Positions 25,601 through 29,225 of a stretch of DNA of 29,225 nt are shown one piece after another. The stretch's first letter is position 1. Each line of letters begins with the position of its first letter. Origin of the DNA: an uncultured Prevotella sp. (GTDB lineage Bacteria; Bacteroidota; Bacteroidia; Bacteroidales; Bacteroidaceae); contig USSF01000026.1 of assembly GCA_900557405.1 (NCBI GenBank), positions 1-29,225 of the forward strand. Reading direction: 5' to 3'. The position numbers were made by a program, and so were the translations under genes. The notes beneath the pieces were generated by a model, which ran no database searches, had not been told where the DNA came from, and was given only the letters and a program-made list of their open reading frames with translations.

Positions 25601-27705
25601 GCACCACGGCAGTGGATGAGTTCGTGGACTACAATATCACGGGTAGTCTGGTGAACTCAAGCGAAAATATCGCAGACTATGCCGAGATAAGCAAGGACTA
25701 CGGAACGGTGACCACCAAGTTGAAGGGAACACACAGCATGTTCAATACCGGAACACAGGACATCGAACATCACGACGCCCTGAAGCTCAAGGAGAACTAC
25801 ATGAAGGTTTACGCCGAAGTGAAGTCGGCATACAAAGGCTCTACTATAAAGAAGGTGCCTGCTTACGACCTCTATATCGGTGCCATCCCTACGTATGTAA
25901 TGGAGGACGGATACACGCCTAACGTGCTTGAGTGCATATCCACTACCAACTATCCTACACATATCCGTGCATTCTTCGGCGGATGGGAGGACGGCGAGAA
26001 CCGTCCTTATATCAAGAACAACAAGATAGGCGAGACCGACGAGAGCAAGATAGAACTGCTCGTGGACAGCTGGAAGACTTCTAAGATGGACTCCGTGGGA
26101 AGTAACCAGCGCGTTATAGACAACTTCTCTTTCGGTTCGTTCGGCACACAGAACGCTACATCGGAAACGGTGAACGCCACATTCGTCTATGACAAGGACA
26201 ATGAGGACCAGACCTACAACGTGCCTTGCCGCGGAACATACGTGCAGTTTGAGCCTGACGAGAGCGGAACAATCGCTGTATACATCATACAGAACGGTAT
26301 GGTGGCATACGACGGCGACCCTGACAATGCAACGAAGAAAGGCATAAACAAGCTGAAGCTCAACCCTGTATTTATCACCGACGAGACGGGAACCCCAGTG
26401 GAACTCGCCAAGTGGACACACTCTCTTGAGGGAAGCAATACTGACGCTTACACAGAAGCCGTAATACGATGCAGTTATGCTGATATGGTGAAAGACTGCA
26501 ATGGAGTGGACCTGACCGACAAGTCTGCAGAAACAGCCAAGGAATTGCTCACCAAAGTGGGTTATATCCCATCAACAGCAGATGCTAAGCCTACAATAGA
26601 GAAAGGCGACCATCAGCAGGTATACGACATAGCAAAGGTGCTCGACGAGAATGCCGTTCCTGGTTCAAAGGGATATTCTGTCATCACCAAGGCATACACC
26701 CGCTACTCCTTCCGTGTGAAAGCCGGCAAGAGCTACTTCCTCTTCATGAACGGATCTAAGCTCGGCAACGACGGCTTCGCCTTTATGCCTGACGGATGGA
26801 CTCCAGACCGCACTCCTGCAGAGTTGACTACTGTAACTCTCGATGAGAAAGGCACAGCAGAAGGCAGCAAGGACCAATTCATAGGCAAGGAAAAAGACTT
26901 CGCACACTACGACAAGACTGTAAACGTGAAACTCTACCACAGCTTCAAGGCAGGACAGTGGACAGCCCTGAGCCTTCCGTTCAGCGTCAACGACACACAG
27001 ATGCACAAGATCTTCGGCGATGACGCATGGATCATCAGCCTCGATCAGATAAAGGACAAGGAAACGATAAACGGCGTGGACTACTACAACGTGGCGCAGT
27101 TCCTGCAGCATAACTACCACTGGGTGGTTGCCGGCAGACCATACTTCATCCGTCCGGGCAAGGACTTCAAGGCTCTTGAGGACGAAAGCGGCAGACAGTA
27201 TATCATGATTGACAGTGTGACATTCGAGCGCGGCGCTTACTCCACCGATGCCGCCGGTACAACGACCGGCACGGGCTATATCGAGGCAAGGACACTGAAG
27301 CAGAACAACAAGAAGGTGTTCAACTTCAAGGCCATCTATGAGCCTACCACCATCACGGCGGGCGACTACTTCGTGGGCAGCACACCTGACGGCGAGGCTC
27401 AGCTCTATCGCGCCACAAAGGACACCAAGCTCAGCGGCTACCGCGCCTTCATCGACAACCAGGACAAGGCAAGCGGCGCACGCATCGGTTCGTTCGGCTT
27501 CGGCAGCATCGACGAACAGGGCAACGGAGGCACCACGGGCATCGATGAGGTATATGAGTTCCACGACAACGGCATCAGCGGCAGACTCGCCAAGAAGAAG
27601 GGTGTGTTCTCCGTGGACGGCACGAAGGTTGCCGACTCTGCCGCCGACATCGACAGACTGCCTTCGGGCATCTATCTGGTGAACGGTCAGACGATAGTGA
27701 AATAA
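22684..27705 (+). CDS. Very large modular surface protein, function unknown
   Basis: A 1673-residue protein with a long signal peptide (MKTFMEGKLTAFRG, then a Met/Leu-rich core ending at AKAQ). It is almost all beta-structure. Residues about 35-760 look like successive Ig-like domains with recurring VYDQFGNDI, TPDPIIIYTSDKDFP and VTDGLGNDI motifs at domain borders. Two jelly-roll modules follow, each with a Tyr-rich FxxNTTYYLYNEG- or GKSYFLFMNGS-type strand, like modules on Prevotella pectate lyases. A later module (WTALSLPFSVNDTQMHKIFG, then GRPYFIRPG and LSGYRAFI) I associate with Prevotella surface proteins. The end (VFSVDGTKV, then SGIYLVNGQTIVK) is a type IX-like sorting tail. I see no catalytic motif. 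Its position after CE12-CE8 and its shared tail suggest a pectin-binding or adhesive role; that is inference. Confidence 0.8.
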   Translation: MKTFMEGKLTAFRGIIMLMLMMCAGLVAKAQGNAVTKQKPCIYIGLNGKDGYGDKSKGEKATYLNDTKFIEPAVVVYENDKNQTRVTNRFYLSYYLTSETTDGTKGTNVVEKGETWNVDAATGTRVNTRYGDIETGHSAGVVYVHVKAVPSDRYTNMFEEAEATYRITLNKVQAEAPVRVVPEFVTDETYRKGWYAATGTTISLPKFKINYNTTDNNGNALTVDITKRFTVTATVMDGSEGLATVASYDYNSLEKGNEKLNTTVINTGSTAGVAKIRFSFTPLYNNAYDNIDDVVLDLNIVDEKVSPKLIFADTKQLAYTGMQNMSMQRPTVYDQFGNDITPTVSYTDNSKPLWIAWSVAPLAAGKTMHTPNGWLTPLMSEQGTQTPPENITVFWNAGVTAYDPDNLNSGDVPFQTGVRRNEFVACDMSNRDAAMKTCKLGLYSVNVYCQVYPNVYNETAKAKYNASEDKYEFEIKPRPVRIKLTPDVKDVNITKDTKINMQNRFEVIGVYVPEIDDTKLNKDKGERYELRHNSEAADFGCEYTIKFKRGDVQIDNYPYDDADHHIVVDKDGNRISDPNSYNGEKWDIYWSVKGHNTDSNWTLTFLKTGNVDLTYSMYPYNIGYFEDGTGTTTVNETFNIQDKVTPTITVTPDPIIIYTSDKDFPTQPNITVTDGLGNDIQKYYDLKLSDESKKKLKDAGITIDDKGDFIISKKPVNGDYSDLTFIATPKEEYKDKYNEGKTTFRIIVKDLGQEQRFSWAVFDKNGNHIGTGKDNIPTEDHVHGKLVLTGAGVVNGGYTIDAIPGLTVQFGKLAEATGDSATVEDPWIAKASAEDNNKVVIYGDPVEIDRKTGLPVDGTFYILTPRTNGFLTIDAKFKAGNNIVLTDAKGKEKQYIDVKATEKKPVQFRYPIFANTTYYLYNEGDADSYEPLKIHGISFEPGFITLRNDMKPIESATAYANGYAGALPTLTSSTTAVDEFVDYNITGSLVNSSENIADYAEISKDYGTVTTKLKGTHSMFNTGTQDIEHHDALKLKENYMKVYAEVKSAYKGSTIKKVPAYDLYIGAIPTYVMEDGYTPNVLECISTTNYPTHIRAFFGGWEDGENRPYIKNNKIGETDESKIELLVDSWKTSKMDSVGSNQRVIDNFSFGSFGTQNATSETVNATFVYDKDNEDQTYNVPCRGTYVQFEPDESGTIAVYIIQNGMVAYDGDPDNATKKGINKLKLNPVFITDETGTPVELAKWTHSLEGSNTDAYTEAVIRCSYADMVKDCNGVDLTDKSAETAKELLTKVGYIPSTADAKPTIEKGDHQQVYDIAKVLDENAVPGSKGYSVITKAYTRYSFRVKAGKSYFLFMNGSKLGNDGFAFMPDGWTPDRTPAELTTVTLDEKGTAEGSKDQFIGKEKDFAHYDKTVNVKLYHSFKAGQWTALSLPFSVNDTQMHKIFGDDAWIISLDQIKDKETINGVDYYNVAQFLQHNYHWVVAGRPYFIRPGKDFKALEDESGRQYIMIDSVTFERGAYSTDAAGTTTGTGYIEARTLKQNNKKVFNFKAIYEPTTITAGDYFVGSTPDGEAQLYRATKDTKLSGYRAFIDNQDKASGARIGSFGFGSIDEQGNGGTTGIDEVYEFHDNGISGRLAKKKGVFSVDGTKVADSAADIDRLPSGIYLVNGQTIVK

Positions 27706-27717
27706 ACAAGCATACGG

Positions 27718-27769
27718 GTTCCGCAGGTTTCAAGGCTTGTCTGCAAAGGCGGGCCGGGACCTGCGGAAC
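27718..27769 (+). other. Stem-loop between the surface protein and the small-protein gene
   Basis: A perfect 11-bp inverted repeat (GTTCCGCAGGT/ACCTGCGGAAC) enclosing 30 bases. No T run follows (ATAATTCAAAA), so it does not look like a terminator. It may stabilise the upstream mRNA or control read-through into the gene at 27814, which has no recognisable promoter of its own. Confidence 0.5.
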
Positions 27770-27813
27770 ATAATTCAAAAGTACATAACTCAAATCAGAA
27801 ACAATCAATTATA

Positions 27814-28044
27814 ATGAAGAAGAATTATACAAAGCCAGCAATAGGAATGCTGTCAATCGAGCCATGCGCCATCATGGCAGGAAGCGGTCCGACTCAAAAT
27901 CCTCAAAGGTTGACCACCGTCACAGTTGGTAACATGGCAGGCAGTCAGATTCAAGAGACAGGCATTCTCAAAGGCGGAATCGATGCCACCGATGACGTCA
28001 CCCCCACATCAAAGAATCATTCCATTTGGGATGATTGTGAATAG
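27814..28044 (+). CDS. Small MKKxYxKP...WDD protein
   Basis: A 76-residue protein with no signal peptide or membrane segment. The N terminus MKKNYTKPAIGMLSIEP is followed by CAIMAGSG; the C terminus is KNHSIWDDCE. I recall many short Prevotella and Bacteroides proteins with this frame: MKKxYxxP start, an (I/M)AxSG stretch near residue 25, and a terminal acidic Trp-Asp motif. Their function is not known to me. The 109-bp spacing after the surface protein gene and the absence of a promoter suggest it is co-transcribed with it. The leader-like N terminus followed by a Gly/Ser junction allows the speculation that it is processed. I find no modifying enzyme or transporter nearby. Confidence 0.7.
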   Translation: MKKNYTKPAIGMLSIEPCAIMAGSGPTQNPQRLTTVTVGNMAGSQIQETGILKGGIDATDDVTPTSKNHSIWDDCE

Positions 28045-28081
28045 GCAATCAGTCTATTGAAAATAGACAATCAAACAGATT

Positions 28082-28167
28082 TTACCCTCACACCCTCACC
28101 TCTACCCTCACCAACTTTTGCTTTGGCTGTCAGACGGTTAGGCAAGAAAGTGAGGGTGTGAGGGTAA
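28082..28167. repeat. 18-bp perfect inverted repeat of CCCTCAC units
   Basis: TTACCCTCACACCCTCAC (28082-28099) and its exact reverse complement (28150-28167) enclose 50 bases; a third partial unit (TACCCTCACC) follows the left arm. An A-rich tract and T run follow on the right. The 28045-28473 gap between convergent genes holds this element and otherwise only AT-rich sequence without a credible gene. It may act as a bidirectional terminator or be a small non-autonomous repeat. Confidence 0.7.
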
Positions 28168-28473
28168 GAAAAGAAAAAAAAGTTTTTTTATTAATATCTT
28201 GTATACTTGCCTCCAGACTTCGTCAGGAAAGGGGAAGGGAGACTATCAAGAAAGTTCAGTTGTCTTGGTATAGATTTGGATGCCCTTGTCTTCTTCGTGT
28301 CTGCTCCTACATTATTGAAATACACCCATAAAAAGCAGTCCTTTAAATGTAAAATTTCTCATAGTTCTATTATTTTAGTTTATATTCTTTTTTCTCATAT
28401 CAAAAAGTGGCAAACTTGCACATTTTTGATATTAAGCCTATAAACGGAGTATGACAACCCCCCAAAAGTCCAT

Positions 28474-29225
28474 CTATTCCTTACTACCCTTACCCAAGAG
28501 GAAATCGGAGAGGCTCATCATCAGAATGCCCTCTTCATTATAACCCGAATGATATCTATCCCCTACGATAATCAGTTTGCGGAAGCCATCGTTTACATTC
28601 AATAAAGGAGCTTGCTCCTGATCTACCTTCTCCTTATCAGGCAAGGCGAAAGCCGACTGGATATAGAGGCGTTCATCATGACGGTTCACCACGAAATCTA
28701 TCTCAAGATTCTGGCGCTGCAGCTTGCCATTCTCATCTCGCCTGAAACTCTCAACTACGCCGACATCCACGCCATAGCCTTGTTTGCGAAGCTCGTTATA
28801 GATAACATTCTCCATAATATGAGTGTATTCTATCTGTCGGAAGTCAAGAACTGCATTTCGGATGCCGATGTCCTCGAAGTAATACTTGGTTCCAGCGCCA
28901 ATGTACTTGCGACCTTTCACATCATAGCGCAATGCCTCGCTGATAACGAAGGAATCCTGTAGGTATTCCAAATACTTGCTGATAGTATTAACACTTATAT
29001 CTACTCCACCAACCGACTTGAACGTGTTGGAGATTCTTAAGACATTGGTACATGAACCTATCGTTGACGCAAGGAAACGTACCAACTCTTTCATACCTTC
29101 ATGGTTCTTTAGGCGATTACGCTCCAAAACATCCTTCAGATAAACCGTCTCATAAATCTCACGAAGATAGTTCTGTTTCGCTTCAGGAGTTTCTATCTGC
29201 GCCACAGCAGGCAATCCACCATAAA
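28474..29225 (-). CDS. DUF4143-type ATP-binding protein, 3' part (5' end outside window)
   Basis: The last 250 or so residues of a leftward gene. The frame is open to the window edge and reads YGGLPAVAQIETPE before the first listed codons, so there is no start here: the TTG at 29212-29214 is just an internal Leu. The visible part matches the C-terminal half of AAA+/DUF4143 proteins: YLREIYETVYLKDVLERN, then a winged-helix-like segment (ISVNTISKYLEYLQDSFVI), KYYFEDIGIRNA, ENVIYNELRKQGY and EIDFVV (PD-(D/E)xK-like). The Walker motifs would lie upstream, outside the window. Such proteins are common accessory genes in Bacteroidota; their role is unsettled. Codon use is more AT-rich than in the pectin genes. 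Confidence 0.85.
   Translation of the reverse strand, partial: YGGLPAVAQIETPEAKQNYLREIYETVYLKDVLERNRLKNHEGMKELVRFLASTIGSCTNVLRISNTFKSVGGVDISVNTISKYLEYLQDSFVISEALRYDVKGRKYIGAGTKYYFEDIGIRNAVLDFRQIEYTHIMENVIYNELRKQGYGVDVGVVESFRRDENGKLQRQNLEIDFVVNRHDERLYIQSAFALPDKEKVDQEQAPLLNVNDGFRKLIIVGDRYHSGYNEEGILMMSLSDFLLGKGSKE

Noticed and set aside
26665..27564. A 299-codon open frame antisense to the 1673-residue surface protein gene
   Set aside because: Skewed Val/Leu/Cys/His composition, no motif and no promoter; it mirrors the codon bias of the real gene.
27814..28044. Assignment of the 76-residue protein as a double-glycine RiPP precursor
   Set aside because: There is no GG cleavage site, no peptidase-containing transporter, radical SAM enzyme or cyclodehydratase nearby, and the N terminus differs from the known GG-Bacteroidales precursors.
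28207..28443. A 78-codon rightward open frame in the last intergenic gap
   Set aside because: AT-rich chance frame with no promoter, no signal or family features, and no sign of codon selection.

Overview
The window looks like a chromosome segment from a gut or rumen Bacteroidota, most likely Prevotella/Segatella or a close relative. The evidence is: repeated Bacteroidota -7 boxes (TAnnTTTG, mostly TATCTTTG, TACCTTTG or TAATTTTG) ahead of genes; few Shine-Dalgarno sequences; secreted enzymes with N-terminal signal peptides and type IX-like C-terminal tails; and a small MKKxYxKP...WDD protein of a kind I associate with Prevotella. Genus is inference. I see no rRNA, tRNA, CRISPR array, transposase or SusC/SusD pair.

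Layout. 1-2.3 kb (-): a secreted six-hairpin glycosidase-like protein, followed by a strong hairpin. 2.4-2.6 kb (-): a gene-free interval holding a compact promoter, ~63-nt RNA and terminator, probably a small RNA. 2.65-5.6 kb (-): a 988-residue protein combining a degenerate receiver, an intact-looking receiver and a PEP-synthase-type ATP-grasp domain. 5.9-7.3 kb (+): GH28 polygalacturonase with its own terminator. 7.7-8.05 kb (+): a tiny exported Cys/Lys-rich repeat protein. 8.2-11.5 kb (-): lipoprotein plus small outer-membrane barrel, under a duplicated promoter/dyad element. 11.8-12.7 kb (-): M23/LysM cell-wall hydrolase. 13-16.65 kb (-): recG, ispD and a DJ-1/PfpI gene in one direction, with repeats in the recG leader. 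16.9-22.1 kb (+): a CE12-type acetylesterase and a multidomain CE8 pectin methylesterase, 10 bp apart. 22.1-22.7 kb: a gene-free interval with a terminator and a helically phased GTA repeat array. 22.7-27.7 kb (+): a 1673-residue modular surface protein. 27.8-28.0 kb (+): a 76-residue small protein. 28.0-28.5 kb: an 18-bp inverted repeat. 28.5 kb to the end (-): the 3' part of a DUF4143-type ATPase.

Functionally, GH28, CE12 and CE8 form a pectin-attack set. CE8 removes methyl esters and CE12 removes acetyl groups, exposing homogalacturonan and rhamnogalacturonan to GH28. The six-hairpin protein may act on released oligosaccharides, and the 1673-residue protein, which shares the type IX-like tail of the two esterases, may be a surface binding or scaffold partner. 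The rest is housekeeping (recG, ispD, M23 peptidase) or of unknown function.

The least explained items are the putative small RNA at 2479-2541, the receiver/ATP-grasp protein without a phosphohistidine domain, the phased array at 22240-22356, the duplicated dyad promoter at 11552-11652, and the two small proteins at 7713 and 27814.
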